Assembly (NCBI RefSeq): GCF_009928525.1
Contig: NZ_JAABOK010000019.1
Location: 1-51,845 of the forward strand
From: Chitinophaga solisilvae
GTDB lineage: Bacteria; Bacteroidota; Bacteroidia; Chitinophagales; Chitinophagaceae
Reading direction: 5' to 3'
Length of the DNA stretch: 51,845 nt
Positions 1-8,523 of the stretch are shown here, one piece after another. A model generated the notes under the pieces. That model was not told the DNA's origin. It saw only the letters and a list, made by a program, of their open reading frames with translations, and searched no databases. Each line of letters starts with the position of its first letter. The stretch's first letter is position 1. The translations under genes were made by a program, and so were the position numbers.

Positions 1-32
1 GAGGCTTGGAAATGAGAAAACAATGATTTTTT

Positions 33-97
33 ATCATTGGTGTCCCAATAATCTTACGCTTTAACCAAAGCCTGGATTTTTACCGGACACCAATGAT
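33..97. repeat. Short inverted repeat flanking the first long palindrome
   Basis: A 13-bp perfect inverted repeat (ATCATTGGTGTCC at 33-45, its complement at 85-97) encloses a 39-nt AT-rich loop. Its right arm runs directly into the outer edge of the long palindrome at 96-224. No coding sequence is visible between the arms. It could be the end of a transcription unit that lies left of the window; no U-tract supports a classical terminator. Confidence 0.5.
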
Positions 98-224
98 TAC
101 GAATTGCGAATTACGAATGTAGAAGCGGAGAGCTAAACGAAGATTAAAAGAGATACTTAATAGTTATCACCTTTAATCTTCGTTTAGCTCTCCGCTTCTA
201 CATTCGTAATTCGCAATTCGTAAT
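96..224. repeat. Long perfect intergenic palindrome, class A (A1)
   Basis: The left arm 96-148 and right arm 172-224 are exact reverse complements over 53 bp, with a 23-nt loop. The outer arm is built from short words of the type GAATTACGAATTGCG; the inner part contains AGAAGCGGAGAGC and ACGAAGATTAAA. Beyond the right arm one more TCGTAATT-like unit continues unpaired. It lies upstream of the exported-protein gene at 276. The same outer arm recurs at 19504-19649, 22917-23060 and 39166-39314. Confidence 0.95.
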
Positions 225-275
225 TCGTAATTTTTGTTTAAATTTATAGTACCATTAACCCCAAAATAATCACAT

Positions 276-1142
276 ATGGTGTTGCTATTGCAGAAGCAAC
301 TGCGCTTGATGATTCCTTTATTATTGCTTTCGTTTGGCCTGGCGGCGCAGTCGCCGGCGGTAGCGCCGCGTTGCTGTGATGTACCGGAGTGTAAAACCCG
401 AATTGAAGCACTGGCTGCGCAGATGCTGAAGGTGGTAAAATTGCTGGGTCCCTGCAATGATGATCCTACCATCAATCAGGATGCGCTGGCGCAGTTACAG
501 GTGAAATTCCCTGCTGAGTACAATGAATTTGAGCCGGTGGTCAGAGAAATACTTGACATCAAAAGCGGTCGCCGGTACCGGAATGACCTCTGCTTTTCCA
601 ATGCATTGCCGGAAGAGCACCGGATAAATGTACTGAGCTGGCTGTCATATATGCAGAAGCAGCTGAACGGGCCTGCCGTATTCCCGTCGTCAGAGTTTTG
701 CGGTGGCTGGCGGATGCGGTTTGAGCTGGGACAGGGCGCCGGCAGTATATTCCGCAAGGATATGGGATATATCGGCAGCGTACGCGGTTACCTGGCATAT
801 ACATTTGCCCGTGAAAGAGGATGCGACGGGCGCCTTCGTTTGCTGGCCGGACCATCCGTCTTCTGGCAGAATAATGTTGCCTATATGCAGCTCAGCACAC
901 GTGCAGCCTACCGGGTAAAGAACCTGACCCCGAAGAAGCTGCCTGCCTACTTTGGTAATATCAATGTTTTCGGAGAATATACCACCACCTTCGGCGCATT
1001 TCACTACGCCGCCGCAGGGGGAGAAGTTGAACTGGGGCCTTTTGGGGTGAACCTGTCTGTACTGCATGACTTCAGAAGCAATCACCAGGGATTCCTCCTG
1101 GGATTCGTATTATTCAATAAATCCTTAAAGAAAAAACCATGA
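276..1142 (+). CDS. Exported hypothetical protein, possible outer-membrane beta-barrel
   Basis: 288 aa. Lys/Arg and a hydrophobic stretch at residues 7-23 ending in LAAQ form a signal peptide, so export is expected. The mature N-terminus is Cys-rich (CC, C, C within about 30 residues). The C-terminal half alternates aromatic and polar residues in strand-like segments and ends with a hydrophobic strand (LGFVLFNKS), as in small outer-membrane barrels. I do not recognise a family. The stop codon overlaps the start of the patatin-like gene by 4 bp (ATGA), so the two are probably translationally coupled. An internal Met at 309 would give a signal peptide without positive charge, so 276 is preferred. 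Confidence 0.8.
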   Translation: MVLLLQKQLRLMIPLLLLSFGLAAQSPAVAPRCCDVPECKTRIEALAAQMLKVVKLLGPCNDDPTINQDALAQLQVKFPAEYNEFEPVVREILDIKSGRRYRNDLCFSNALPEEHRINVLSWLSYMQKQLNGPAVFPSSEFCGGWRMRFELGQGAGSIFRKDMGYIGSVRGYLAYTFARERGCDGRLRLLAGPSVFWQNNVAYMQLSTRAAYRVKNLTPKKLPAYFGNINVFGEYTTTFGAFHYAAAGGEVELGPFGVNLSVLHDFRSNHQGFLLGFVLFNKSLKKKP

Positions 1143-2050
1143 GAGTCCTGATCACCAGCGGAGGCGGCGCAAAGGGCGCTTTCAGTGTGGGAGCCCTGCA
1201 ATACCTGCAACAGAATAACCTGGCTGACTTCGACTTTATCAGTGGTACCAGCACCGGCTCCCTGATTGCATGCATGACGGCAGCAGGCAGGATTGATGTG
1301 CTCACGGATGTATATCTCAATACCACCAATGCGGATATCCTCGATCCGCAGAACCTGCTGGACGGCCGTCCATATCTCTATGATACAGACCCGCTCCTGA
1401 AACAGATAGATACTCATCTTACGCCAGCAGCCTTTGATACAATCCTGCAGTGGCCAGGCACAGTATGCTATAATGCCGTATGTCTGCAGACAGGCAAGCT
1501 GACCGTGTTCTCTACCCGGCCGCTGGCGGCGGACAGGCACTACGACCAGCAGGTAATTAACAGCCGGCAGATGATGATTGACGGTATGCTGGGCAGCACC
1601 AACCAGGCCGTGTTCATGAAACCCGTTATTCCTCATCATGATCCCGGTATGCAGTATGTAGACGGTGGTAACCGGGAGGTGATCCCTACCCGTGTGGTCA
1701 TCAACAACCTTTCCCGCAATGAGGATCATGAAATATATGTACTCAGTAACAACCCTACTGAACTCCTGCAGGTCAACAGAACATTCACCAATATACTGGA
1801 TGTACTGATGCGGGCCATCTCCATCTTCATCCAGGAAGTCCGGGAAAATGACCTGAATGTGCTCTCCATGTATAAAAAGATTTCGCCCACCAACATCCGC
1901 ATATTTTATATCTGCCCGGACCGGGAACTGGATACGGAGTTTCCGACCGGACTTAATTTTGAGTTCACAGAAATGGAAAAATGGATGCAGATGGGGGCAC
2001 AGACAGCCAAGCAGGTTATTACTAATAATCCCAATGGTAACTTCAGCTGA
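1139..2050 (+). CDS. Patatin-like phospholipase
   Basis: 303 aa. Patatin-family lipid acyl hydrolase. Visible motifs: glycine-rich oxyanion loop GGGAKGAF (residues 8-15), nucleophile elbow GTSTG with Ser38, and the DGG motif with the dyad Asp at about residue 175 (YVDGGNREVIP). All catalytic elements are therefore present. No signal peptide or membrane segment is seen, so the enzyme is likely cytoplasmic or peripheral, although its partner gene, overlapping by 4 bp, encodes an exported protein. Substrate cannot be deduced; family members cleave phospholipid or acylglycerol esters. Confidence 0.93.
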   Translation: MRVLITSGGGAKGAFSVGALQYLQQNNLADFDFISGTSTGSLIACMTAAGRIDVLTDVYLNTTNADILDPQNLLDGRPYLYDTDPLLKQIDTHLTPAAFDTILQWPGTVCYNAVCLQTGKLTVFSTRPLAADRHYDQQVINSRQMMIDGMLGSTNQAVFMKPVIPHHDPGMQYVDGGNREVIPTRVVINNLSRNEDHEIYVLSNNPTELLQVNRTFTNILDVLMRAISIFIQEVRENDLNVLSMYKKISPTNIRIFYICPDRELDTEFPTGLNFEFTEMEKWMQMGAQTAKQVITNNPNGNFS

Positions 2051-2177
2051 AACTCCTGCCGGATAAGAGAAGTAGCAGACGGCAAATATTTGCGGGCACA
2101 TACATGTGCATACTTTTTTTGGAATATTCAGGTTGCCTGCTGTACTTTTGAGATCTCAATACCTGACACACGTTACT

Positions 2178-2621
2178 ATGCTGCTACTTGTTATCATCAA
2201 CTCGCTGATTCTTTTATCACTTTCCCTGCTGCATTTTTACTGGGCCAACGGCGGTAAAGCCGGCACCAAAGCTGTACTTCCAGCCACGGAAGACGGACGC
2301 CAGTTACTATACCCTACGGTGACGGTTACACGGATAGTAGCCTCAGGGCTGCTGCTCTCCGCCTTCATCACATCTGCCAACATCGGTTGGCTGGGATACG
2401 CGCTGCCGACGTATCTTGCCGGCTGGGGCACTATTGTGGTGGGAACGGTGTTTTTTCTGCGGGCAATGGGTGAATTCAAGTATCTCGGTTTCTTCAAAAC
2501 AGTAAAAGGTACCCGCTTCGCTATACAGGATACCCGTATTTACTCACCGCTTTGCCTTTTTTTAGCCGCCGGCGAAATTGCCATCGCCTGCTACTACAGC
2601 GGATGGGGGCTGATGAATTAA
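2178..2621 (+). CDS. DUF3995-like four-helix membrane protein
   Basis: 147 aa from the ATG at 2178; an upstream ATG at 2106 would add 24 unlikely residues before the first helix. Four hydrophobic segments (about residues 3-22, 48-65, 72-92 and 122-142) with a conserved-looking HFYWANGG after helix 1 and a GEFKYLGFFK stretch between helices 3 and 4 match the DUF3995 family of small integral membrane proteins, whose function is unknown. It follows the patatin gene by 127 bp on the same strand; co-transcription is possible but not shown. Confidence 0.75.
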   Translation: MLLLVIINSLILLSLSLLHFYWANGGKAGTKAVLPATEDGRQLLYPTVTVTRIVASGLLLSAFITSANIGWLGYALPTYLAGWGTIVVGTVFFLRAMGEFKYLGFFKTVKGTRFAIQDTRIYSPLCLFLAAGEIAIACYYSGWGLMN

Positions 2622-2997
2622 TGAATGATCAGGATTCCTTTCTTTTTTTTTATGACCTGTGAAAACGGGGGTGACCTGTTGTGCCTGAAACAGGGTCAGC
2701 AATGAATAATTGTCTCTCAAAAAAAAATTCTTGCTGCAGCACTGCCGAATTTTTAATATACCCAACAATGGGTATAACCGTGTCCGTTAGTACTGTACAA
2801 ATAATTGTATTTCAGATATGCATCCTGATGCAGCGGGTAATAATACGCTGTTATTATACCGCGGCCGGTAAAGGACGGCTGAAAGTTAGCAGCAGTAAGG
2901 GTTTTATGATACTAAAAAATAAATTACAAATACTATAGAATTAGTGGGATTTATATATATTTGATTCATTCTTTAACCCAAATCCAAAATCTAATCA
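2622..2997. other. Intergenic region with small hairpins and a candidate promoter
   Basis: No credible gene. There is an A-run/U-run hairpin (AAAAATTC 2723-2730 with GAATTTTT 2747-2754) that could end transcription from the left. An adjacent perfect 8-bp hairpin, TATACCCA-ACAA-TGGGTATA, lies at 2757-2776. A TATATTTG -7-type box lies at 2956-2963, 34 bp before the lipoprotein gene; no good -33 box accompanies it. Confidence 0.5.
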
Positions 2998-3738
2998 ATG
3001 AAACACACCAAAACCAATGTGAGGGCTTTCCTTGCCCTGTTGTTAACTGTTACGGTTATTGCAAGCTGTAAAAAAGAAGACCTCAAGACGAACCCTGTAG
3101 TACCAGAGAGCACAGCAGAGCAAGCTGTTGAAGATCACCTTACCATTACGCCTGAAAGGCAGAAAGTGATCGACTTTTTTAATCAGAATGCCAATGCCCG
3201 TGGCATTGCATCAGGCGCGGTAGCAGCTGCTACCTACCGTTCCTTCAACATCAATTACCAGGGTACTGTACCCAACGACATCAAAACGCTGGTAAACGGT
3301 GAAATAGATCAGCTCTATGCCACCAGCGCCAGCGCCACCACCAAATCCCGCATGACCGGCGCACGTATCAACGTTTACAACAGCCCCGGCAGCGGCGATC
3401 TGTTCTACACCAACGGTAACGTATATATCGTGAACTTCCAGGTGTACCGCAATGTGCACACTGCTCCCGGTAACGTCATCTTTCATGAATTGTTCCACTA
3501 CCTCCACGATCGCTGGACTTCCGGTGGATTCAACAATTCAACAATCTATAATCTGTACAATAACATACGCCGGGCCGGCGTGTATCCTGCAGGTTCATAT
3601 GTGCTGAGCAATCAGGCGGAATACTTCGCTGTAACTGCTGAAGCCAAATACTGCAGCACTAACCGTCCGCCGTATAATGCCTCTACAGTGGCATCTTCTG
3701 ATCCAAACTGTAACAATTATCTGAACACCAATTTCTAA
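2998..3738 (+). CDS. Lipoprotein with HExxH zinc-metallopeptidase motif
   Basis: 246 aa. A lipobox ending VIASC predicts an SPII-processed lipoprotein. Residues 163-167 read HELFH, a zinc-protease signature (His163, Glu164, His167). AEYFAVTAEAKY with Glu208 lies about 40 residues downstream and could supply the third ligand, as in gluzincin-type proteases. The domain is small and I cannot name the family; the NxAEYFA pattern resembles lethal-factor-like metallopeptidases. It stands alone, with a TATATTTG box upstream and a strong terminator directly after the stop. Confidence 0.75.
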   Translation: MKHTKTNVRAFLALLLTVTVIASCKKEDLKTNPVVPESTAEQAVEDHLTITPERQKVIDFFNQNANARGIASGAVAAATYRSFNINYQGTVPNDIKTLVNGEIDQLYATSASATTKSRMTGARINVYNSPGSGDLFYTNGNVYIVNFQVYRNVHTAPGNVIFHELFHYLHDRWTSGGFNNSTIYNLYNNIRRAGVYPAGSYVLSNQAEYFAVTAEAKYCSTNRPPYNASTVASSDPNCNNYLNTNF

Positions 3739-3757
3739 TTGGCAGACAACTATTGAC

Positions 3758-3794
3758 AACGGTTGCCCTATAGCAGCAGGGCAACCGTTTTTTT
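3758..3794 (+). terminator. Rho-independent terminator
   Basis: An 11-bp GC-rich stem (ACGGTTGCCCT 3759-3769 with AGGGCAACCGT 3778-3788) has an 8-nt loop and is followed by a run of T. It ends the HExxH lipoprotein transcript. Confidence 0.9.
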
Positions 3795-3834
3795 ATGGGA
3801 GGACATTTGTCCCGCTGCAACACCACATGACGGT

Positions 3835-3842
3835 TATCTTTG
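3835..3842 (+). promoter_or_regulatory. TAnnTTTG -7 promoter box
   Basis: TATCTTTG, the Bacteroidota -7 consensus, ends 29 bp before the ATG at 3872. It lies inside the longer reading frame that begins at 3827, so it argues for 3872 as the true start. A TTTG at 3806-3809 is 25 bp upstream, somewhat far for a -33 box. Confidence 0.6.
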
Positions 3843-3871
3843 CAGCAGATGCAACAGCATCGCCATGTCAT

Positions 3872-4852
3872 ATGAAAGTATTAATCACCGGCTCCGCCGG
3901 CCATCTGGGCGAAGGCCTGGCACGGACGCTGACAGCCACGCACACAGCATTTAACGGGATAGATATACTGCCTTCCGCATTTACCACACATGTAGGCGCC
4001 ATCACAGACCCGGCGCTGGTAAGGCAGTGTATGCAGGGCGTTACAACCGTATACCATACCGCCACCCTGCATAAGCCGCATGTAGCCACACACCCGCAGC
4101 AGGCATTTATAGATACCAATATCTCAGGAACTTTACTACTGCTGCAGGAAGCGGTAGCCGCCGGCGTCTCACAGTTTATTTTCACCAGTACCACCAGCGT
4201 TTTCGGAGATGCCCTGGTGCCGCCTCCAGGCGCGCCTGCCGCCTGGATTACAGAAGAGGTAACTCCTGCACCCAAAAATATTTATGGCGTCACCAAAGCG
4301 GCTGCAGAAGATCTCTGTCAGCTGTATCACCGTAACTATGGTTTGCCCTGTCTGGTGTTACGCACTTCCCGCTTTTTTCCTGAAGCAGATGACCAGCAGC
4401 ATATGAGAGATGCCTATGCAGATGACAATGCAAAAGCCAATGAATACCTGTTCCGCCGCGTGGATATTGAAGATGCCGTGAGCGCGCACCTGGTCGCCGC
4501 CACCCGCGCCGGGGATATAGGTTTCGGGAAGTATATCATCAGCGCCACCACGCCTTTTTCAGCGGCAGATCTGTCATTGCTGCGCAGCAATGCGCCGGAA
4601 GCGGTAAAGCAATATGTGCCCGGATACGAAGCATTATACATCGCCCGTGGGTGGCGTATGTTCGCGGACATAGACCGCGTATATGTGAATGAACGTGCCC
4701 GCCGCGAACTGGGCTGGCTGCCGAAATATGACTTCGCCACTATGCTGCAGCGCCTGCAGGAGGGCCAGGGTGTGAAAAGCCCGCTGGCAGAACAGATCGG
4801 TATGAAAGGATACCATGCGGAAACATTTGCTGAAGGGCCGTACCCGGTATAG
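3872..4852 (+). CDS. NAD(P)-dependent epimerase/dehydratase (extended SDR)
   Basis: 326 aa. The N-terminal Rossmann motif GSAGHLG follows MKVLIT directly, typical of the real start. The catalytic YxxxK is at Tyr138/Lys142 (IYGVTK), and a Thr/Ser-rich strand FTSTTSVFG lies before it. Length fits nucleotide-sugar epimerase/dehydratase-type SDRs. The substrate is not evident and the gene is monocistronic between a terminator and an unrelated lipoprotein gene. Start 3872 is chosen over 3827 because of the embedded -7 box. Confidence 0.88.
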   Translation: MKVLITGSAGHLGEGLARTLTATHTAFNGIDILPSAFTTHVGAITDPALVRQCMQGVTTVYHTATLHKPHVATHPQQAFIDTNISGTLLLLQEAVAAGVSQFIFTSTTSVFGDALVPPPGAPAAWITEEVTPAPKNIYGVTKAAAEDLCQLYHRNYGLPCLVLRTSRFFPEADDQQHMRDAYADDNAKANEYLFRRVDIEDAVSAHLVAATRAGDIGFGKYIISATTPFSAADLSLLRSNAPEAVKQYVPGYEALYIARGWRMFADIDRVYVNERARRELGWLPKYDFATMLQRLQEGQGVKSPLAEQIGMKGYHAETFAEGPYPV

Positions 4853-4902
4853 TCTGCGGTTTTCATAAATCGCTTACCTTGCACACACAAAATAACATTG
4901 TC

Positions 4903-5307
4903 ATGAAACCCCTTAACAACTTACTTTGTCTGGCAGTGTGCGGCCTGCTGATCAGCGCCTGCGCCACCACCGCCAGAACCGACCTGTTCTTCGGCAGAAA
5001 TATTCCCGGCGGCGGCCATGTATCAGATACAGACTGGAAGACATTTACGGACAGCGTGATTACGCCCCGTTTCCCGGAAGGCTATACAGAATGGGATGCC
5101 ACCGGCAAATGGCAGGACACGGATACGCGTCAGACCATCGCGGAGAGCACTAAGGTGGTCACCTTTATCGGGAAAAGAAGCGGCGCCCGCAACACCGCCC
5201 TGGAAGGCATCATCCAGGCTTATATCAGCCGTTTTAAACAGCAGGCCGTACTGCGCCTGGATGCAAAAACGAAGGTGAACTTTGTATCGGCAGCACCGGG
5301 GCATTAA
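4903..5307 (+). CDS. DUF3574 lipoprotein
   Basis: 134 aa from ATG 4903; an ATG at 4879 would place eight polar residues before the signal. LLISACATT is a lipobox, so it is a predicted lipoprotein. The body TDLFFGRNIPGG, then DTDWKTFTDSVITPRFPEGYT, then FIGKRSG, matches the DUF3574 family of small exported proteins of unknown function. After the stop an imperfect hairpin (5308-5336, CCGG-ACTG stem with one bulge) may end transcription, but without a U-tract. Confidence 0.8.
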   Translation: MKPLNNLLCLAVCGLLISACATTARTDLFFGRNIPGGGHVSDTDWKTFTDSVITPRFPEGYTEWDATGKWQDTDTRQTIAESTKVVTFIGKRSGARNTALEGIIQAYISRFKQQAVLRLDAKTKVNFVSAAPGH

Positions 5308-5346
5308 CCGGGACTGACAGGGGTATGCAGTCCGGGAATTATAGAA

Positions 5347-5354
5347 TATCTTTG
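5347..5354 (+). promoter_or_regulatory. TAnnTTTG -7 promoter box
   Basis: TATCTTTG ends 37 bp before the ATG of the CHAP amidase gene at 5392. No clear -33 box. Confidence 0.55.
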
Positions 5355-5391
5355 CACCAGCAGTATTCTATTACCCTCAAATATCGACCCC

Positions 5392-6141
5392 ATGGACTAC
5401 CCCAAAAGAATCATCAAAGCGGGAGAGGAGGACTCCGCTATTGTTAAAGCCATCCAGCACCGTTTAATCGAATTAGGTATCGGCGACCTGGAAGGTACCG
5501 GTGTATTCGGACCTGATACCACCGCCGCTGTCAAACAGTTTCAGGCCACGCACCGCGACCGCTTCAGCATACCGCTGGAGGTGGACGGAAAGGTAGGCAG
5601 CATCACCTGGGAGGTGCTGTTCAGCAACCCCGTACCCGGAAGAAATGAAGCCCCGTCAGGACTACTCACCAAAGCCATAGAAGTGGCCGCCAGCCAGATA
5701 GGCGTGATGGAAGTACCACCCGGCAGCAACCGTGGGCCGCAGGTAAATATTTACCTGGCCAGCACCAACACCGCCCCCGGTAACTTCTGGTGCGCTGCCT
5801 TTGTTTACTGGTGTTTTGAGCAGGCCGCAGAAAGACTGGGCACATCCAACCCGCTGGTGAAAACTGCCGGCGTACTGAAACACTGGAATGAAACCCAGGG
5901 CAGAAAAGTTACCCGGTCCAAAGCGACCAGCGATCCTTCCCTGATAGTGCCCGGCAGCATCTTCATCAAAGACCACGGCGGCGGCTTTGGTCATACCGGC
6001 ATCGTCACCGCTGTTAACGGCGGCTTCATCGAAACAATTGAAGGCAACAGCAATCCCAATGGCAGCAGTAATGGGATCGGCGTTTTCCGGCTCTCCTTCC
6101 GGAAAATAAATTCTATCGAGAAAGGATTTATCATTTATTAA
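5392..6141 (+). CDS. Peptidoglycan-binding / CHAP-domain amidase
   Basis: 249 aa. Residues about 10-85 are a PG_binding_1-type module (GDLEGTGVFGPDTTAAVKQFQ, then VDGKVGSITWEVL). Residues about 100-249 form a CHAP (NlpC/P60-like) domain with nucleophile Cys134 in NFWCAAF and His201 in FGHTGIV. The protein probably cleaves peptide cross-links in peptidoglycan. No signal peptide is visible, which is unusual for a wall hydrolase unless release is by lysis or a non-Sec route. A single-gene unit under its own -7 box. Confidence 0.88.
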   Translation: MDYPKRIIKAGEEDSAIVKAIQHRLIELGIGDLEGTGVFGPDTTAAVKQFQATHRDRFSIPLEVDGKVGSITWEVLFSNPVPGRNEAPSGLLTKAIEVAASQIGVMEVPPGSNRGPQVNIYLASTNTAPGNFWCAAFVYWCFEQAAERLGTSNPLVKTAGVLKHWNETQGRKVTRSKATSDPSLIVPGSIFIKDHGGGFGHTGIVTAVNGGFIETIEGNSNPNGSSNGIGVFRLSFRKINSIEKGFIIY

Positions 6142-6197
6142 TGCAAGAGAAAAACAGCACTGTCGGTTTTGTTCTATTTTTCGCCTGCTCCGCAGCT

Positions 6198-6205
6198 TAG
6201 TTTTG
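6198..6205 (+). promoter_or_regulatory. TAnnTTTG -7 promoter box
   Basis: TAGTTTTG ends 16 bp before the ATG at 6222. A TTTG at 6168-6171 is 26 bp upstream, longer than the usual 19-21 bp spacing. Confidence 0.55.
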
Positions 6206-6221
6206 AGAAAAATTAAACAGG

Positions 6222-7064
6222 ATGAAAGCAAACGAACATACCCAACAGACATTACAGACAGTGCTGGTACTGGGCGGCACCGGTAAAACCGGCCGCAGAA
6301 TAGCACAACAGCTGACAGCCAAAGGATGGCCGGTACGCATCGCCTCCCGCTCCGCTTCCCCGTCTTTCGACTGGAATGACCAGGCCACCTGGGCAACCAA
6401 CATGCAGGGCGTAGATGCCGTCTATATCAGCTATCAGCCTGATCTGGCAGTACCCGGCGCTACAGATACCATCCGTGCCCTCGTCAGCCTCGCAAAGGAA
6501 AACGGTGTCAGCAAACTGGTACTGCTGTCAGGCCGCGGAGAAAAAGAAGCCCAGGAATGCGAAGACATCATAAAGGCTGCCGGCCTCCGCTGGACCATCC
6601 TGCGTTGCGCCTGGTTCAACCAGAACTTCAGCGAAGGCTATCTGCTGGATCCGCTGCTGGCCGGCCATGTAGCCCTGCCTGCCGGCGACGTAAAAGAACC
6701 TTTTGTTGACGTGGAAGATATAGCAGACGTAGCCGTAGCCGCCCTGACCGAAACCGGCCACGATAGCCAGCTGTACGAACTGACAGGCCCCCGCCTCCTT
6801 TCCTTCCCGGAAGCAGTAGCCGAAATATCCCGCGCCACCGGTAAACCCATCGCGTACCAGCAGGTATCTCCTGCCGAATACAAGGACATGCTCTCAACAT
6901 TCGGTATCCCCGACGACTACATCTGGCTCGTCAACTACCTCTTCTCCGAAGTCCTGGACGGCCGCAATGCCCACCTCAGCGACGGCGTACAACGCGCCCT
7001 CGGCAGGCCCGCACGGGAATTCTCATTGTACGCAGCGGAAGAAGCAGGGAAAGGAACATGGTGA
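6222..7064 (+). CDS. NmrA-like NAD(P)-binding protein
   Basis: 280 aa. Rossmann motif LGGTGKTGRR (GxxGxxG, residues about 18-26) and the NmrA/SDR-a layout: LLSGRGEKEAQ, an ILRCAWFNQNF segment, and PFVDVEDIADVAVAAL. The catalytic Tyr-Lys pair of classical SDRs is not seen, as is usual for NmrA-like/NAD(P)H-quinone sensor proteins. It likely binds NAD(P) and acts as an oxidoreductase or redox sensor. The C-terminus (AREFSLYAAE) is typical of this group. A class C palindrome follows 28 bp after the stop. Confidence 0.87.
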   Translation: MKANEHTQQTLQTVLVLGGTGKTGRRIAQQLTAKGWPVRIASRSASPSFDWNDQATWATNMQGVDAVYISYQPDLAVPGATDTIRALVSLAKENGVSKLVLLSGRGEKEAQECEDIIKAAGLRWTILRCAWFNQNFSEGYLLDPLLAGHVALPAGDVKEPFVDVEDIADVAVAALTETGHDSQLYELTGPRLLSFPEAVAEISRATGKPIAYQQVSPAEYKDMLSTFGIPDDYIWLVNYLFSEVLDGRNAHLSDGVQRALGRPAREFSLYAAEEAGKGTW

Positions 7065-7092
7065 CATAGGAATAACGAACCCGTACCAATCA

Positions 7093-7228
7093 GGGATTAA
7101 TTATGAATTAAGAATTATGAATGATGAGTTAAAGCGAAGATCGAATCGGACAACTAAAAATCATACGCTTCGATCTTCGCTTTAACTCATCATTCATAAT
7201 TCTTAATTCATAATTCATAATTAATCCC
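7093..7228. repeat. Long intergenic palindrome, class C (C1), arms differing by one 7-bp unit
   Basis: Left arm 7093-7145 (53 nt) and right arm 7169-7228 (60 nt) are fully complementary except that the right arm carries one extra CATAATT unit. Outer words are ATTATGAATTAAGAATT-like; the inner core is AAAGCGAAGATCGAA, sharing AGCGAAGAT with classes A and B. The loop is 23 nt. The arm-length difference shows that the short word repeats slip in copy number. It lies between two co-directional genes. Confidence 0.93.
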
Positions 7229-7329
7229 GTTAGAGGGTTACGCCTTACTTCTCCGTCTTAGTAACGAGATATATGCCGGAAGCTATAAGCGGAAAGCGGA
7301 AACCGAAAAACCTGAAAACCTGAAAAACC

Positions 7330-8352
7330 ATGTACACACTACGGAGTAGTTTTTTGATGGCGCTACTGCTAACGGGCGCCTTTTCCTGTACCAAATCAAT
7401 GCAGCAGCAGGAGAGCGGGCGGGCGAAAATGCCTGCCGGAACTAAAGATGGCGTGCCTGTTGATTACCGCCAGGAGTTACGCACTTTTATCCAGGATATA
7501 AGCGCCTGGGCGCGTGGAAAGCAGCCGGGATTTATGGTAGTGGCACAGAATAGTTCGGAATTGCTCACCACCACCGGCGATACCAGCGATCCTGTGGTAA
7601 CAGCCTATGTGAATGCACTGAATGGAGTAGGGCGGGAGGAGTTAGTGTATGGGTTCGAAAATCATGATGATGCACCTACACCCGCTGGTATCAAAAAGGA
7701 GTGGACTGCCTTCTGCAAAAAGGCGAAAAATGCCGGTCTGAAAGTACTGGTAACAGATTACTGTACAACGCCCGCTAAAGTAACGGCTTCCTACAATACC
7801 AGCAACAGTAACGGATTTATCTCTTTTGCCGCTTCCCACCGGCAGCTGGATAACATCCCGGCAGGCACGCCCTATCAGGAGCATGGGGGGAATGTCAGCA
7901 CGCTGGCCGATGCCCGGAACTTCCTCTATCTCATCAATAACGGTGATGGCGATACGAAGTTTATTAACAGCCTGAAAGCCACCAATTATGATGTGCTGGT
8001 CATCGATGCCTTCTCTGAAGATGGTAAGACTGTCTGGTCCAAAGCCGTGGTGAACTCCCTGAAGGTGAAGAAGAACGGAGGCAAACGTCTCGTACTCGCT
8101 TATATGAGCATGGGACAGGCCGAACAATACCGCTGGTACTGGAAAGCGGAATGGAAAACGAATCCGCCGGCATGGCTGGAAAACCTCGACCCGGCATGGG
8201 ATGGTAATTACTATGTCCGCTACTGGATGCCCGGCTGGAAAGAACTTATCTACGGTAACGCCAGCTCCTACACCCAGAAATTAATCGATGCCGGTTTCGA
8301 TGGCACCTATCTGGATCCTGTAGACGCTTCCTCTTATTGGGAGGAGAAATAA
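7330..8352 (+). CDS. GH114/TM1410-type alpha-galactosaminidase-like lipoprotein
   Basis: 340 aa. Signal peptide and lipobox (LTGAFSC) predict a lipoprotein. The C-terminal third carries the diagnostic GH114-like segments: LVLAYMSMGQAEQYRWYW, PAWLENLDPAWDGNYYVRYW and DAGFDGTYLDPVDA, with Asp residues at the ends of barrel strands (VIDAF, YLDPVD). The family contains endo-alpha-1,4-polygalactosaminidases acting on galactosaminogalactan-type polysaccharides; activity here is inferred. The stop codon overlaps the first bases of the following palindrome. Confidence 0.82.
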   Translation: MYTLRSSFLMALLLTGAFSCTKSMQQQESGRAKMPAGTKDGVPVDYRQELRTFIQDISAWARGKQPGFMVVAQNSSELLTTTGDTSDPVVTAYVNALNGVGREELVYGFENHDDAPTPAGIKKEWTAFCKKAKNAGLKVLVTDYCTTPAKVTASYNTSNSNGFISFAASHRQLDNIPAGTPYQEHGGNVSTLADARNFLYLINNGDGDTKFINSLKATNYDVLVIDAFSEDGKTVWSKAVVNSLKVKKNGGKRLVLAYMSMGQAEQYRWYWKAEWKTNPPAWLENLDPAWDGNYYVRYWMPGWKELIYGNASSYTQKLIDAGFDGTYLDPVDASSYWEEK

Positions 8353-8494
8353 ACAGGTATTTACGGATTTTGGAATTTTTTGATTTTGGAATTTATAAAT
8401 GCAGCGAAGATCGTAGCAAACAATTACGTTACGATCTTCGCTGCATTTATAAATTCCAAAATCAAAAAATTCCAAAATCCGTAAATACCTGTTT
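8351..8494. repeat. Long perfect intergenic palindrome, class B (B1)
   Basis: Left arm 8351-8415 and right arm 8430-8494 are exact reverse complements over 65 bp, with a 14-nt loop. The arm begins inside the TAA of the upstream gene and starts with AAACAGGTATTTACGG, whose outer part is not found in the other class B copies. Then come class B words (GATTTTGGAATTTTT) and the core AAATGCAGCGAAGAT. A -7 box follows directly at 8494-8501. Confidence 0.96.
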
Positions 8495-8501
8495 ATTTTT
8501 G
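8494..8501 (+). promoter_or_regulatory. TAnnTTTG -7 promoter box abutting palindrome B1
   Basis: TATTTTTG ends 22 bp before the ATG of the GNAT gene at 8524. Its -33 region would fall inside the right arm of the palindrome. Confidence 0.55.
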
Positions 8502-8523
8502 CCTGGATCTAAAATTGTGTCAT

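Noticed and set aside
2681..2938. 85-codon frame in the 2622-2997 gap
   Set aside because: Its sequence is unlike its neighbours, covers hairpins and part of the promoter region, and shows no domain pattern.
5308..5336. Hairpin after the DUF3574 gene as a strong terminator
   Set aside because: The stem is bulged and is not followed by a U-tract, so it is mentioned only in the gene entry.
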